Source of the DNA: Paraburkholderia oxyphila NBRC 105797
GTDB taxonomy: Bacteria > Pseudomonadota > Gammaproteobacteria > Burkholderiales > Burkholderiaceae
DNA length: 64,000 nucleotides
Reading direction: 5' to 3'
NCBI RefSeq assembly: GCF_000685075.1
Contig: NZ_BAYD01000003.1
Span: 1 to 64,000 of the forward strand
Positions 1-8,702 of this stretch are shown in pieces. The notes below the pieces were generated by a model that saw only the letters and a list, made by a program, of their open reading frames with translations, searched no databases and was not told the DNA's origin. The position numbers were made by a program, and so were the translations under genes. Every line of letters begins with the position of its first letter. Within the stretch, counting starts at the first letter, position 1.

Positions 1-258
1 ACCTCCGTCCGGCTTGGGTATCTCGACCCGTCTCACAGGTTGGGGCTTGTACGTGCCGTTCAGCAGCGTTTCCCTTATCGACGGCCAATGCTCACGCAGG
101 TACGCCGGTAAGGCCTGAACCGTCATGCCGTCCACGCCCGGTGCACCCTTGTTCGCTTTCACACGCTTCAACGCCTGCTTCAGGTTCTCCCTTTCGCAGA
201 CTTCTTCCATCAGTCGGCCACAAGCCGACGGGCTTTCAGGCTCGGGGTTCGCCGCCAT
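1..258 (-). CDS. ltrA: Group II intron reverse transcriptase/maturase, N-terminal fragment
   Basis: The first 86 codons of an intron-encoded reverse transcriptase/maturase are visible before the window edge cuts the gene. The N-terminal signature of the family is clear: a Glu/Lys-rich helix followed by KRVKANKGAPGVDGMTV (RT0/RT1 region), then NGTYKPQPVRRVEIPKPDGG. The ATG at 258 is preceded by GAGGGG at good spacing; a second in-frame ATG at 210 is possible. The protein should assist intron splicing and copy the intron RNA into DNA at new sites. Whether the enzyme is complete cannot be judged here. Confidence 0.85.
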   Translation of the reverse strand, partial: MAANPEPESPSACGRLMEEVCERENLKQALKRVKANKGAPGVDGMTVQALPAYLREHWPSIRETLLNGTYKPQPVRRVEIPKPDGG

Positions 259-754
259 AGGTTCAGCCCCTCGATCAGCAGCCACCGGGGCTTCACCCCT
301 TCCTCCGCTATCAAGGACGCGGTGCGTTTTCTGCTGCGCTCCCATGCCGAGTTCTCCGGCTTACTCGCCGCTCCTTTCCGTTCAGGCCTTCCGACGTTGC
401 CGCCGTACTATGCCGTCTGCTGACTCCTGCACGGCGATCAACGCCCCTTGCGGGCTGTTCAGTCCTGATTCCAGGACACCGGGCAGGCCTCCCGAGGTAA
501 GCCCAACCGCCTTCACCACACGCCTGCCAGATTTACCACCCCAGCCCTTGATGGTTGTGGACTTCGCGATCACTTGCTCGCTCGTCCGACTGGGTAGGCC
601 TCGTATCTGGTTTCTGTTCGTCAGGTCGTGGCTTTGCTACACGCTTCCTTCAGACCCCGCCTCACGACGGCGCCCTTGCGTTTCGCTAGTTCTTCGCCCC
701 ATCAGGCTGGACAGGGGACTTTCACCCCCAAGCTGTTGCGCATGCTCGGCGCAC
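1..754 (-). mobile_element. Group II intron, 5' part (domains I-III plus start of the intron-encoded protein)
   Basis: Read on the minus strand, the sequence from 754 begins with the canonical group II 5' boundary GTGCG, continues as non-coding structured RNA and leads at 258 into a reverse-transcriptase reading frame. The upstream exon ends TTTTATTT and is preceded by a perfect hairpin, the arrangement typical of bacterial class C (group IIC) introns, which insert behind intrinsic terminators. The 3' part, including the rest of the protein and domains V-VI, lies outside the window to the left. The class assignment is inferred from the insertion site; the boundary call rests on GTGCG and the hairpin. 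Confidence 0.8.
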
Positions 755-784
755 AAATAAAAGGGCGCCACCGAAGTGGCGCCC
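755..784 (-). terminator. Rho-independent terminator used as group II intron target
   Basis: Perfect inverted repeat GGGCGCCAC/GTGGCGCCC (763-784) with a four-base loop, followed on the minus strand by TTTTATTT (762-755). The intron begins at the next base. No minus-strand gene lies directly upstream; the nearest one is fahA, ending at 1847, which has its own terminator at 1764-1807. Confidence 0.75.
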
Positions 785-883
785 CTGCAGCAGGAAGCCG
801 GGGGTCCGCTTACCCGAAGGCAGCTGCCGACACTGATCCCGACTTATCGCCAGCCATCTTACGGAAAACAGGACACACGGTCA

Positions 884-1765
884 ATGGAGCTCTCCGATGA
901 CACCTTGGCCGCCATCACCCTTCTGCTATCCGGAGAGCGACTCGGCACATTCCTGGCGCTCGCGGGCGCTCCCCGGCAGGCTATAGCGCTTCATCAGCAA
1001 ACACTGCAGGTCGCGGGAACCCTGATGTGCGTGACAGCCGTCGTGGAGATCGCTCTGCGCAACGCCATCTGCGACCATCTCACAAGTCACTTCGGCACCA
1101 CCAACTGGCTGCGTGATCCACCTGCGCCATTCGGCTGGCGCGACCAGGAAAAAACGCGGATTGGCGAAGCGATTGCCAGCGCGCAACGTGCCGCATATAC
1201 AAAGATGGATACCGCACAAAAGGGGGCTATCGATGACAGGCTGTTCCGCAATGGCGTGCCATCGGGGCTGACGCATGAACGGCACGCGAAGATTCGGCAG
1301 CAGTCTCTTGCGGTCCCAAACGGTCAAGTGATCGCCCAGTTGACGCTGTATTTCTGGAAGCGACTCTTCTCGGCCGAATATGAATCGTCGCTCTGGCGAC
1401 CCGTGCTCAAGCGTGTTTTTCCCGACAAGGCACTGCGACGAGCGGACGTCGCAGTCCAACTCGAGCGGATCTACCAGACACGCAACCGGATTGCCCATCA
1501 TGAGCCTGTGTATGGTCATCGCCTGCACGATACGCTCGAGGCAATTGACTTCATCATCACGCGACTCGGACAACACGCACCGTGCCACACGACACCGCTC
1601 GCACAGTTGCTGGTCGACGAATGGCGAACACTTTCCGCACAGGCTGCAGGGCTGCGAGCAAGCCTCGATGCCATGTCGCCGGCCGCGTTGCTCCTGGCAG
1701 CCGGACATGAAACGCGTGCCGTAACGGCCGTCGCCAATCCGCAACAGGCGGTCGCCAGCCTGTAA
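884..1765 (+). CDS. Abi-like (HEPN-type) putative abortive-infection protein
   Basis: This 293-residue protein resembles the Abi-like family, whose members belong to the HEPN superfamily of putative RNases linked to phage abortive infection and toxin modules. Supporting segments are the N-terminal SGERLGTFLALAG, the helix VVEIALRNAI, the QLTLYFWKRLF segment and, near residue 200, YQTRNRIAHHEPV, which carries the R-x4-H pattern of HEPN active sites. The ATG at 884 is chosen because the frame open from 776 would start inside the terminator hairpin and the family homology begins after 884. The gene is less G+C-rich than its neighbours and lies beside a group II intron, which suggests acquisition by transfer. 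No antitoxin-like partner is visible, so the defence role is inference. Confidence 0.65.
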   Translation: MELSDDTLAAITLLLSGERLGTFLALAGAPRQAIALHQQTLQVAGTLMCVTAVVEIALRNAICDHLTSHFGTTNWLRDPPAPFGWRDQEKTRIGEAIASAQRAAYTKMDTAQKGAIDDRLFRNGVPSGLTHERHAKIRQQSLAVPNGQVIAQLTLYFWKRLFSAEYESSLWRPVLKRVFPDKALRRADVAVQLERIYQTRNRIAHHEPVYGHRLHDTLEAIDFIITRLGQHAPCHTTPLAQLLVDEWRTLSAQAAGLRASLDAMSPAALLLAAGHETRAVTAVANPQQAVASL

Positions 1766-1807
1766 AAACGACAACGGCCGATGCGCCTCTCAGCGTAACG
1801 GCCGTCG
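1764..1807 (-). terminator. fahA terminator
   Basis: On the minus strand a CGACGGCCG / CGGCCGTTGTCG stem with a small bulge is followed by TTTTT (1768-1764). A second perfect hairpin, ATGGCGAC/GTCGCCAT, lies at 1813-1836 between this terminator and the fahA stop. The T-run overlaps the stop codon of the convergent Abi-like gene. Confidence 0.6.
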
Positions 1808-1846
1808 TGCGTATGGCGACGGACAACTGTCGCCATATCGGCTCGA

Positions 1847-3166
1847 CTACTTCAGCGCCGGCAAAATCGTGCCGACACACGTGCCGAAGCCCACGCGATA
1901 GCCCTCACCCTGGCACCAGCCCGCGAGCGTGAGTTCGTCGCCGTCTTCGATGAAACCGCGCGTGCCGCCGCTCTTGAGTTCGAGCGGGTTCTTCGCGTTC
2001 CACGTGAGCTCGAGCAGGCTGCCGAACGAATCGGGCGTCGGGCCCGAGATCGTGCCCGAGCCCATCAGATCGCCCACGCGCGTATTGCAGCCGGCCACCG
2101 TGTGATGCGCGAGCTGCTGCGCCATCGTCCAGTACATGTGGCGGAAATTCGTGCGCGCGATCGTGGTGGCCTCGCTCGCGCCTGCGGGACGCAGCAGCAC
2201 TTCGAGCCCGATATCGAACGCGTGATTTCCCGCGTGGCGCAGATACTCGAGCGGCTGCGGCTCCTGCGCCGGCTGCGCGACACGGAACGGCTCAAGCGCA
2301 TCGAGCGTCACGATCCACGGCGAGATCGTGGTGGCGAAGGTCTTCGCATTGAACGGTCCGAGCGGCACGTATTCCCACTGCTGGATGTCGCGCGCGCTCC
2401 AGTCGTTGAGCAGCACCATGCCGAAGATATGCTCCTCGGCCTGCTCGCACGCGATGGGCTCGCCGAGCGCATTGCCACGCCCGACGATAAAGCCCGTCTC
2501 CAGCTCGATGTCGAGCTTGCGGCACGCGCCGAACACGGGGCGCTCCTGATCGGGCAGCTTCAACTGGCCGTTGGGACGGCGCACCGGCGTGCCGCTCACC
2601 ACCACCGACGAAGCGCGGCCGTTATAGCCGATCGGCATCTCGGACCAGTTCGGCAGCAGCGCATTCTTCGGATCGCGAAACATCGAGCCCACATTCGTCG
2701 CGTGCTCCTTCGACGAATAGAAGTCCGTATAGCCGGGAATCTCCACGGGCAGATGCAGCTTCGCGTCGGCGAGCTTCACGAACGTGCGCTGGCGCAGCCC
2801 GGCGTCGTCGCGCAACGTTGCCGTTTCGCGGGCGAGCAGCGACGCAAGCTGCACGCGCACGCTGCGCCACACATCGCGGCCCAGCGCGATGAAATCGTTC
2901 AGCGCGGGGCGCGCAAAGACGTTCTGCGCAGCGGCGGATCCGGCGGGCAGGCGCAGCAATCCGGCCTCGTGCAGCACCGCCAGATCGACGACCGAATCGC
3001 CGATCGCCACGCCCACGCGCGCATTCGCGTTGCTTGCCGTGCTGAACACGCCGAACGGCAGGTTCTGGATCGGGAAATCGCAGGCTGCGTCGTTTGCGCT
3101 GTCGATCCAGCTCTTGCGCTGCGGATCGAGCGTCGCCTGCAGATCGGCGGGGATGGGGTTGCTCAT
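1847..3166 (-). CDS. fahA: Fumarylacetoacetase
   Basis: Hydrolyses fumarylacetoacetate to fumarate and acetoacetate, the last step of tyrosine/homogentisate degradation. The 439-residue product has the FAH family's N-terminal domain and, at about residues 144-160, [17 protein letters not shown] with the Asp148-His155 pair matching the conserved catalytic region. ATG at 3166 is chosen over an upstream frame extension because of GGAGAAG just before it. Its start overlaps the hmgA stop by four bases (ATGA), so the two are translationally coupled in one operon. The maleylacetoacetate isomerase expected between the two reactions is not in the window. Confidence 0.95.
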   Translation of the reverse strand: MSNPIPADLQATLDPQRKSWIDSANDAACDFPIQNLPFGVFSTASNANARVGVAIGDSVVDLAVLHEAGLLRLPAGSAAAQNVFARPALNDFIALGRDVWRSVRVQLASLLARETATLRDDAGLRQRTFVKLADAKLHLPVEIPGYTDFYSSKEHATNVGSMFRDPKNALLPNWSEMPIGYNGRASSVVVSGTPVRRPNGQLKLPDQERPVFGACRKLDIELETGFIVGRGNALGEPIACEQAEEHIFGMVLLNDWSARDIQQWEYVPLGPFNAKTFATTISPWIVTLDALEPFRVAQPAQEPQPLEYLRHAGNHAFDIGLEVLLRPAGASEATTIARTNFRHMYWTMAQQLAHHTVAGCNTRVGDLMGSGTISGPTPDSFGSLLELTWNAKNPLELKSGGTRGFIEDGDELTLAGWCQGEGYRVGFGTCVGTILPALK

Positions 3167-4554
3167 GGCTTCTCCGGATTGAAGTGTTTCTTGAGGCCTT
3201 GCCAGCACTCGTAGTAATGCGCCTGCAGCTGCGCCGTTTCGAGCGCGAAGCGCGTCGGACGGATCAGCGTGCGGGTCTCGAACATGAACGCCATCGTGTC
3301 GGCCACCTTGTGCGGCTTCGACGTATCGGCGCTCGAAGCCTTCTCGAAGGTCTCGGCGTCGGGGCCATGGCCCGACATGCAGTTGTGCAGGCTCGCGCCG
3401 CCCGGCACGAAGCCTTCGGCCTTGGCGTCGTAGACGCCGTGCACGAGGCCCATGAACTCGCTCGCGACGTTGCGGTGGTACCAGGGCGGACGGAAGGTGT
3501 TCTCAGCCGCGAGCCAGCGCGGCGGGAAGATCACAAAGTCGATCGAGTCGACGCCCGGAGTGTCGGTAGGCGCGTGCAGCACGAGGAAGATCGACGGGTC
3601 CGGGTGGTCATAGCTGATCGAGCCGATGGTGTTGTAGCGGCGCAGGTCGTACTTGTACGGCGCGTAGTTGCCGTGCCACGCGACCACGTCGAGCGGCGAA
3701 TGGCCGATGTCGGCGCGCCAGAGCTCGCCGTTCAATTTCGCGACGAGTTCGAACTGCCCTTCGCGGTCCTCGTAGGCCGCGCGCGGCGTGAGGAAGTCGC
3801 GCGGATTCGCGAGGCCGTTCGAGCCGATCACGCCCAGGTCGGGCAGCCGCAGCAGCGCGCCGAAGTTCTCGCAGATATAGCCGCGCGCCTCGCCATCGGG
3901 CAGGTCGACCTGGAAACGCACGCCGCGCGGGATCACGGCGATCTCGAACGGCTCGAGCTCGAGCTTGCCCATCTCGGTCGCGATCGCAAGGCGTCCTTGC
4001 TGCGGAACGATCAGGAGCTCGCCGTCGGTGTTGTAGAAGAAGCGGTCGACCATCGGGCGGTTCGCCGCGTACAGGTGAATCGCGCAGCCGCTCATCGAGG
4101 CCGCCGAGCCGTTGCCCGCCATCGTCACCCAGCCGTCGATGAAGTCGGTCGGTTCGGTGGGCATCGGCAGCGGATCCCAGCGCAGCTGGTTGGGCGGCGT
4201 GGGCGGCACGTCGCCGAAATCGGCGACGAGGCGCGGCGCACTGCCTTTGGCGCCATCGACGCTCGCGCGCGCGGTGAGCGGCGTGAACGGCTGGTGCACT
4301 GCGCCCGGACGGATGCGATAGAACCACGTGCGGCGGTTGTGCGAGCGCGGCGCCGTGAAGGCCGTGCCCGAAAGCTGCTCGGCATAAAGGCCGTAGGCAC
4401 AGCGCTGCGGCGAGTTCTGGCCGTCGGGCAAGGCGCCGGGCAGCGCCTCGGTGGCGAATTCGTTGCCGAAGCCGCTCATATAGCCGTCGGCCACCGCGCT
4501 CGCGGCGCTTTTTCCTGCTGCCGCCTCGGTTGCGTCCCGCAAGGGTGCGTTCAT
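3163..4554 (-). CDS. hmgA: Homogentisate 1,2-dioxygenase
   Basis: Fe(II)-dependent ring cleavage of homogentisate to maleylacetoacetate. The 463-residue product shows the family start [18 protein letters not shown] and the C-terminal metal-binding stretch containing SEFMGL (Glu ligand) and [15 protein letters not shown] (His ligand). The ATG at 4554 has GGAGAGAC upstream; longer in-frame starts lack support. First gene of the hmgA-fahA operon. The 358 bp upstream, shared with the divergent EAL-like gene, contains paired inverted repeats that are good candidates for regulator binding. Confidence 0.95.
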   Translation of the reverse strand: MNAPLRDATEAAAGKSAASAVADGYMSGFGNEFATEALPGALPDGQNSPQRCAYGLYAEQLSGTAFTAPRSHNRRTWFYRIRPGAVHQPFTPLTARASVDGAKGSAPRLVADFGDVPPTPPNQLRWDPLPMPTEPTDFIDGWVTMAGNGSAASMSGCAIHLYAANRPMVDRFFYNTDGELLIVPQQGRLAIATEMGKLELEPFEIAVIPRGVRFQVDLPDGEARGYICENFGALLRLPDLGVIGSNGLANPRDFLTPRAAYEDREGQFELVAKLNGELWRADIGHSPLDVVAWHGNYAPYKYDLRRYNTIGSISYDHPDPSIFLVLHAPTDTPGVDSIDFVIFPPRWLAAENTFRPPWYHRNVASEFMGLVHGVYDAKAEGFVPGGASLHNCMSGHGPDAETFEKASSADTSKPHKVADTMAFMFETRTLIRPTRFALETAQLQAHYYECWQGLKKHFNPEKP

Positions 4555-4689
4555 CACTGTCTCTCCACGTTCCGCCGCGCCGCAGTCGCCTGGGTGGGCG
4601 ACCTCGGGGCAGCACGAATGATCCGGTTCTACGGGCAAGACGCGTCGGCTTCCTCCGACAGAACCCGTCGCGCGATTTACGAATAGTAA

Positions 4690-4790
4690 AACGGATTATG
4701 ATTAGTGAAATTCCACGTAAACCCTAATAGCCGCCCTCGCACGCCGGAAATCTGCTCCCGCATGGATATCGTTATCACTAATCGGTGCAT
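4690..4790. promoter_or_regulatory. Paired operator-like repeats upstream of hmgA
   Basis: GATTAGTGA at 4700-4708 and its exact inverse TCACTAATC at 4775-4783 face each other about 66 bp apart in an A+T-rich island of the hmgA upstream region. Each copy sits in a similar context with GGAT and (A/T)TCC-like flanks. Homogentisate operons are commonly controlled by IclR- or MarR-type HmgR repressors; no regulator gene is adjacent here, so the factor is unknown. The rest of the 4555-4912 gap shows nothing else recognisable. Confidence 0.4.
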
Positions 4791-4912
4791 GCTGGAGCGC
4801 CCCGGGCTGCTACCATCAAGCCATGCGGCCCCGTAGCCGCAACCACTGAAGCGCCGCGGGCCGCTTGCCCGCGTTGATCTCGTTACGCCTGTCGCCACCT
4901 CACTTTCGCGTC

Positions 4913-5740
4913 ATGATTGCTCCGACCATTCCCGAGCTCGTCGCCCGCGCCGCCGACCACCCGTTTCTCGGCGAGCATCTGACGCTGGGCACCGGCACGC
5001 ACCGCGCCGAAGCCGTCGCGCGCCGCCACGGCGTGGAGCTCCTGAGCGCCTACGAGCCGATCTACGACATCAGCGTGCACGGCGGCGCGCAGTCGCTCAC
5101 GGCGGATCTCGCGCTGGCCTCGCGCTTCGGCGACGAACTCGGCTACCAGGCGGTGACGCTGCGCGAGCAGGACGGCAAGGCCGAGCCCTTCGACCCGTTC
5201 GACGATACGCTCGACGACCCCGAGCTCGTCGCGCTCGACCGCTGCGTGCGCGTGCTGCACACGATCAACTTTCTCGGCTCGCAGCAGCATGGGCTGCTCT
5301 TTCTGCGCGTGCACGAGCGGCTGCTCAAGAGCGTGAAATACGACCACGGGCGGCACTTCTCTAACGTGCTGGTGTCGTTCGGCCTGAACCCGGGGCGTGT
5401 GGTGATCGAATTGCCGGCGGCGGCAGTCGCACATCGGACCTTCGTCGGCTATCTGACGAAGAGCTACCAGCGCTATGGATTCAAGGTGGCGGGCAATCTG
5501 CCCAACGCGGGGCAGATTCTTTCGGTGTCCGACATGGCGCGGCTCGACTTCGTGAAGATGGATGCGAGCGCGGCCCTGCGCGATTCGATGGTGAAGCCGC
5601 TCGTGAGCTATGCGGCGCGGCTGCGCATGCCGCTGATCTTCAATCGCGTGGTGGACGCCGCACAGTTCGAGCAGCTGCAGCAATACGACGTGCGCTTCGT
5701 GCAAGGGCCCGTGTTCGCCACGCAGCACAGCGCGGCGTAA
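4913..5740 (+). CDS. Degenerate EAL-domain protein
   Basis: A 275-residue stand-alone EAL-like domain, related to cyclic-di-GMP phosphodiesterases. The fold is recognisable from SAYEPIYDISVHGG (the usual QPIvd strand), VVIELPAAAV (in place of the E-L-T-E strand), VAGNLPN (in place of D-D-F-G) and LDFVKMDA (in place of the IKID strand). The EAL signature and the metal-binding DDFG acids are absent, so catalysis is unlikely and a role as c-di-GMP or protein-binding regulator is more plausible. ATG at 4913 fits the domain better than the upstream frame. It stands alone between hmgA (divergent) and murB (convergent). Confidence 0.7.
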   Translation: MIAPTIPELVARAADHPFLGEHLTLGTGTHRAEAVARRHGVELLSAYEPIYDISVHGGAQSLTADLALASRFGDELGYQAVTLREQDGKAEPFDPFDDTLDDPELVALDRCVRVLHTINFLGSQQHGLLFLRVHERLLKSVKYDHGRHFSNVLVSFGLNPGRVVIELPAAAVAHRTFVGYLTKSYQRYGFKVAGNLPNAGQILSVSDMARLDFVKMDASAALRDSMVKPLVSYAARLRMPLIFNRVVDAAQFEQLQQYDVRFVQGPVFATQHSAA

Positions 5741-5831
5741 TGAAGCCCCAAGCGGGTGCCCAGAAGCAAGAAAGCCGCGCGTGCGCCGGAATCGGCTACG
5801 TGCGCGGCTGCAAGTGCGGTGGCAGGCGGGG

Positions 5832-6887
5832 CTACAGGCTGATGGGTTCCTGCTCGAGCTCCACGCCGAAACGCACGAGCACGTCACGGCGGATCGCCTG
5901 GGCCAGTTCGAGGATATCGTTGCCGGTGGCGCCCCCGCGGTTCACGAGCACGAGCGCCTGCCGCTCGTGCACGGCCGCCGCGCGCAGCGCGCGCCCTTTC
6001 CAGCCGCACTGATCGATCATCCAGCCCGCGGCGAGCTTCACGCGGCCGTCGGCCTGGCGGTACGAAATGATGTGCGGCTCGCGCGCGATGAGCACGTCGA
6101 ACTGCGGCGCGTCAATCACCGGATTCTTGAAAAAGCTGCCCGCGTTGCCGAGCTCGAGCGGATCGGGCAGCTTCGCGCGACGCACCGCCACCACGGCGTC
6201 GAACACGTCGCGCGCGCATTGCGCCTCGGGCAACCCGCGTTGCGCGAGTTCGCGCGCGAGGTCGGCGTAACCGGCGTTCGGGTGCCATACCTTAGGCAGC
6301 CGGAAGGTCACCGAGGTAATCACAAAACGGTCGCGCCCTTCGCGCTTGAAAAAGCTGTCGCGATAGCCAAAGCGGCATTCGGCCGCGTCGAACTCGCGTG
6401 CCGCACCGGACTGAAGCTCGATCGCGCGCACGCTCGCGCAGCGCTCGGCCATTTCCAGCCCATAGGCGCCGATATTCTGAATGGGCGCCGCGCCCACCGT
6501 GCCCGGGATCAGCGCGAGGTTCTCGAGGCCCGGCATGCCCGCTTCGAGCGTCCACGCCACGAAATCGTGCCAGTTCTCGCCGGCGCCGGCTTCGACGTAC
6601 CAGGCGTCGTCGTCCTCGCGCGTCACACGCTTGCCCGCCAGCGCGACAAGCAGCACGAGGCCGTCGAAGTCGCGCGTGAGCACGACGTTGCTGCCGCCGC
6701 CCAGCACGAGCGTGCGCAGGCCCTCGGCACGCGGATCCCGCACGGCGGCAAGCAGATCCGCCTCGCTCTCGATACGGCATGCGAGGTGTGCGCGCACATC
6801 GAAGCCGAAGGTGTTATGAGCGCGCAGCGGATAGCCGGCGGCGAACCACACCGGGGACGGATCGACGGACGTGGCGGAAACGGGCAT
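5832..6887 (-). CDS. murB: UDP-N-acetylenolpyruvoylglucosamine reductase
   Basis: FAD- and NADPH-dependent enzyme making UDP-MurNAc in cytoplasmic peptidoglycan precursor synthesis. The 351-residue protein has the FAD-binding stretch [10 protein letters not shown] near residues 61-70, [16 protein letters not shown], and the active-site segment NAGSFFKNP, and matches the type I (E. coli-like) enzyme. The ATG at 6887 is chosen because [10 protein letters not shown] follows at the usual distance; upstream in-frame residues look non-native. No strong Shine-Dalgarno is visible. It is divergent from yajQ. Confidence 0.93.
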   Translation of the reverse strand: MPVSATSVDPSPVWFAAGYPLRAHNTFGFDVRAHLACRIESEADLLAAVRDPRAEGLRTLVLGGGSNVVLTRDFDGLVLLVALAGKRVTREDDDAWYVEAGAGENWHDFVAWTLEAGMPGLENLALIPGTVGAAPIQNIGAYGLEMAERCASVRAIELQSGAAREFDAAECRFGYRDSFFKREGRDRFVITSVTFRLPKVWHPNAGYADLARELAQRGLPEAQCARDVFDAVVAVRRAKLPDPLELGNAGSFFKNPVIDAPQFDVLIAREPHIISYRQADGRVKLAAGWMIDQCGWKGRALRAAAVHERQALVLVNRGGATGNDILELAQAIRRDVLVRFGVELEQEPISL

Positions 6888-7227
6888 CGAGGGTGGATGT
6901 GACACGAAAAAGCCGAAGACGGAAAAACGGGCGCAGAAACGAAAAGCGCACACGGGAAAACGCGGTGCCGTGGCAAGCACGCGTCATCGAGTGCAAGAAG
7001 CTACGCGAACCGATGAATAGACCTGTGACCGGGCGCAGGCACACTGGTTGCGGGGCCGCCAGCGCGCAGCCTTGGGCAAACACGACGGCGCCGGTAAAAT
7101 AGCGTCGGTCCGTGATTATAGCGAGTACTGGGCATATCGCCGTAAAGGCAGCCGGAAAGCACGGCTGCGGCACGCTAGCGCACGATTCGTGCAGCCCGCG
7201 CGCCACTCGCACTTTTGGGAGAAAGCA
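6888..7227. other. Divergent intergenic region murB/yajQ
   Basis: A 340 bp non-coding gap between divergent genes. A plus-strand CGGTAAAAT box at about 7092-7100 resembles the -10 element seen repeatedly in this window and could serve yajQ. No operator or RNA gene was recognised. Confidence 0.4.
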
Positions 7228-7713
7228 ATGCCATCGTTTGACGTCGTCAGCGAAGCCAACATGATCGAAGTGAAGAACGCCGTCGAGCAATCCAACAAGG
7301 AGATCTCCACGCGCTTCGACTTCAAGGGCTCGGATTCGCGCGTCGAGCAAAAGGAACGCGAACTGACCGCGTTCGCCGACGACGATTTCAAGCTCGGCCA
7401 GGTGAAGGACGTGCTGGTCTCGAAAATGGCCAAGCGCAATGTGGACGTGCGCTTCCTCGACTACGGCAAGATCGAGAAGATCGGCGGCGACAAGGTCAAG
7501 CAGGTCATCACGGTAAAGAAGGGCGTCTCGGGAGACCTCGCCAAGAAGATCGTCAAGCTCGTGAAGGAAAGCAAGATCAAGGTTCAGGCGAGCATCCAGG
7601 GCGACGCCGTGCGCGTCACGGGCGCCAAGCGCGACGATCTGCAGAGCGTGATCGCCTTGCTGCGCAAGGACGTGACCGATACCCCGCTCGACTTCAATAA
7701 CTTCCGCGACTGA
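7228..7713 (+). CDS. yajQ: YajQ-family nucleotide-binding protein
   Basis: A 161-residue full-length YajQ protein, beginning [20 protein letters not shown] and ending PLDFNNFRD, both typical of the family. YajQ proteins have two ferredoxin-like folds and bind nucleic acid or nucleotides; in some bacteria relatives have been reported as cyclic-di-GMP effectors. ATG at 7228 is supported by GGGAGAAA seven bases upstream. Monocistronic, with a hairpin at 7753-7778 after the stop. Confidence 0.93.
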   Translation: MPSFDVVSEANMIEVKNAVEQSNKEISTRFDFKGSDSRVEQKERELTAFADDDFKLGQVKDVLVSKMAKRNVDVRFLDYGKIEKIGGDKVKQVITVKKGVSGDLAKKIVKLVKESKIKVQASIQGDAVRVTGAKRDDLQSVIALLRKDVTDTPLDFNNFRD

Positions 7714-7752
7714 TTCGTGGCCTCGGTCCCGGCTTGTCCCGGGATCGCTCAC

Positions 7753-7778
7753 AAAGAGGCGGCGCCCGCCGCCTCTTC
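7753..7778. terminator. Bidirectional terminator between yajQ and the SRPBCC gene
   Basis: GAGGCGGC/GCCGCCTC stem (7756-7763 and 7768-7775) with GCCC loop, flanked by AA and TT so it can work in both directions between convergent genes. The T-run is short. Confidence 0.55.
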
Positions 7779-7800
7779 GATGCCGCCCTGCCCTGCTGCG

Positions 7801-8313
7801 CTAGTCGTCCGCCGCGACGAGCGGCATCAGCGCCTCGCCCGTCTCCAGCAGCGTCTTGAGATTCGACAGGATGCGCGGCCAGCCGCCCGACACCGCCTCG
7901 ATGAACTTCGAGCCCGGGCGCCCCATGCAGTGCGTGACCGTGAGCTTCACGGCGTACTCCACCGGCTCGATCTGAAGCGTGCACAGGGAATCGCCCTCGG
8001 CGCTCAACTCCGGGCGGAACATGTTGCGCCAGCGGATCACGAGACGATGCGGCGCATCCGACTCGACGATCTCGCCCGAATCGGCCACGCGGCCGTCTGC
8101 GAAACGTAGCGACCATGGCGAGCCCGTTTGCCAGTCGCATTCATGATGCATCCCGAACCAGTAGCGCTCAGTGAACGCGCGGCTCGTGAGCGCCGTCCAG
8201 AGCGCCTCGGGCGTGGTGCGGATGAACGTGACATAGACGAACGTCGATTCGCCGCTCTCGCCTGCGCGCTCCGCGTGGGCTGTGGCATGTCTTACGCGGT
8301 CCTCACTGCTCAT
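7801..8313 (-). CDS. SRPBCC/AHSA1-type protein
   Basis: A 170-residue START-like (SRPBCC, Aha1-type) domain protein. Recognisable pieces are FVYVTFIRTTPEALWTALTS at the start of the fold, YWFGMHHECDWQTGSPW, and a C-terminal helix with GWPRILSNLKTLLETGE. Such proteins have a hydrophobic ligand cavity; the ligand is unknown, and many are paired with an ArsR regulator, which is absent here. ATG at 8313 follows GAAGGAGAAGGAGG, a strong ribosome-binding site. A good sigma-70 promoter lies upstream. Confidence 0.85.
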   Translation of the reverse strand: MSSEDRVRHATAHAERAGESGESTFVYVTFIRTTPEALWTALTSRAFTERYWFGMHHECDWQTGSPWSLRFADGRVADSGEIVESDAPHRLVIRWRNMFRPELSAEGDSLCTLQIEPVEYAVKLTVTHCMGRPGSKFIEAVSGGWPRILSNLKTLLETGEALMPLVAADD

Positions 8314-8370
8314 GGCTGCCTCCTTCTCCTTCGACGGCGTGCTTGCGCTCGAAGCCGACGTCGTCTTTAT

Positions 8371-8405
8371 GGGCCCGATTACACAACCTTGCAGTTGCAT
8401 GTCAA
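8371..8405 (-). promoter_or_regulatory. Sigma-70 promoter of the SRPBCC gene
   Basis: On the minus strand TTGACA (8405-8400) and TGTAAT (8383-8378) are separated by 16 bp, with transcription expected from about 8371, giving a leader of roughly 60 nt. The rest of the 8314-8702 gap shows no gene or repeat that I recognise. Confidence 0.65.
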
Positions 8406-8702
8406 GGCGAAAAACGGGACGGCGGATCGGATCCGCGCAGCCGGATGGGTCCGCCAACGCAAACGAGCCCCGCCAATTCAGACAAGTGCTCGTTGATCGC
8501 GGACATTGCACTGCGAGATTTCGCGCGGGCTTCGCTCAGGGATTACGATGCCTGAAAGGGTGAAACCGCTGCTTGCCTGGCTGACAGCGCGAGCGGCGTG
8601 GCACTGCGAGGGCCATTCTGAAGGTTAGACGATCACCGGGCAGACACACCGTCACGCCCCGTCGCGGCGCTCCACCCACTCTATCGTGAGCGGCCATTGT
8701 CC

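Noticed and set aside
125..760. Plus-strand frame across the group II intron
   Set aside because: It runs antisense to the intron RNA and the reverse transcriptase start; Pro/Ser/Arg-rich with no family signature.
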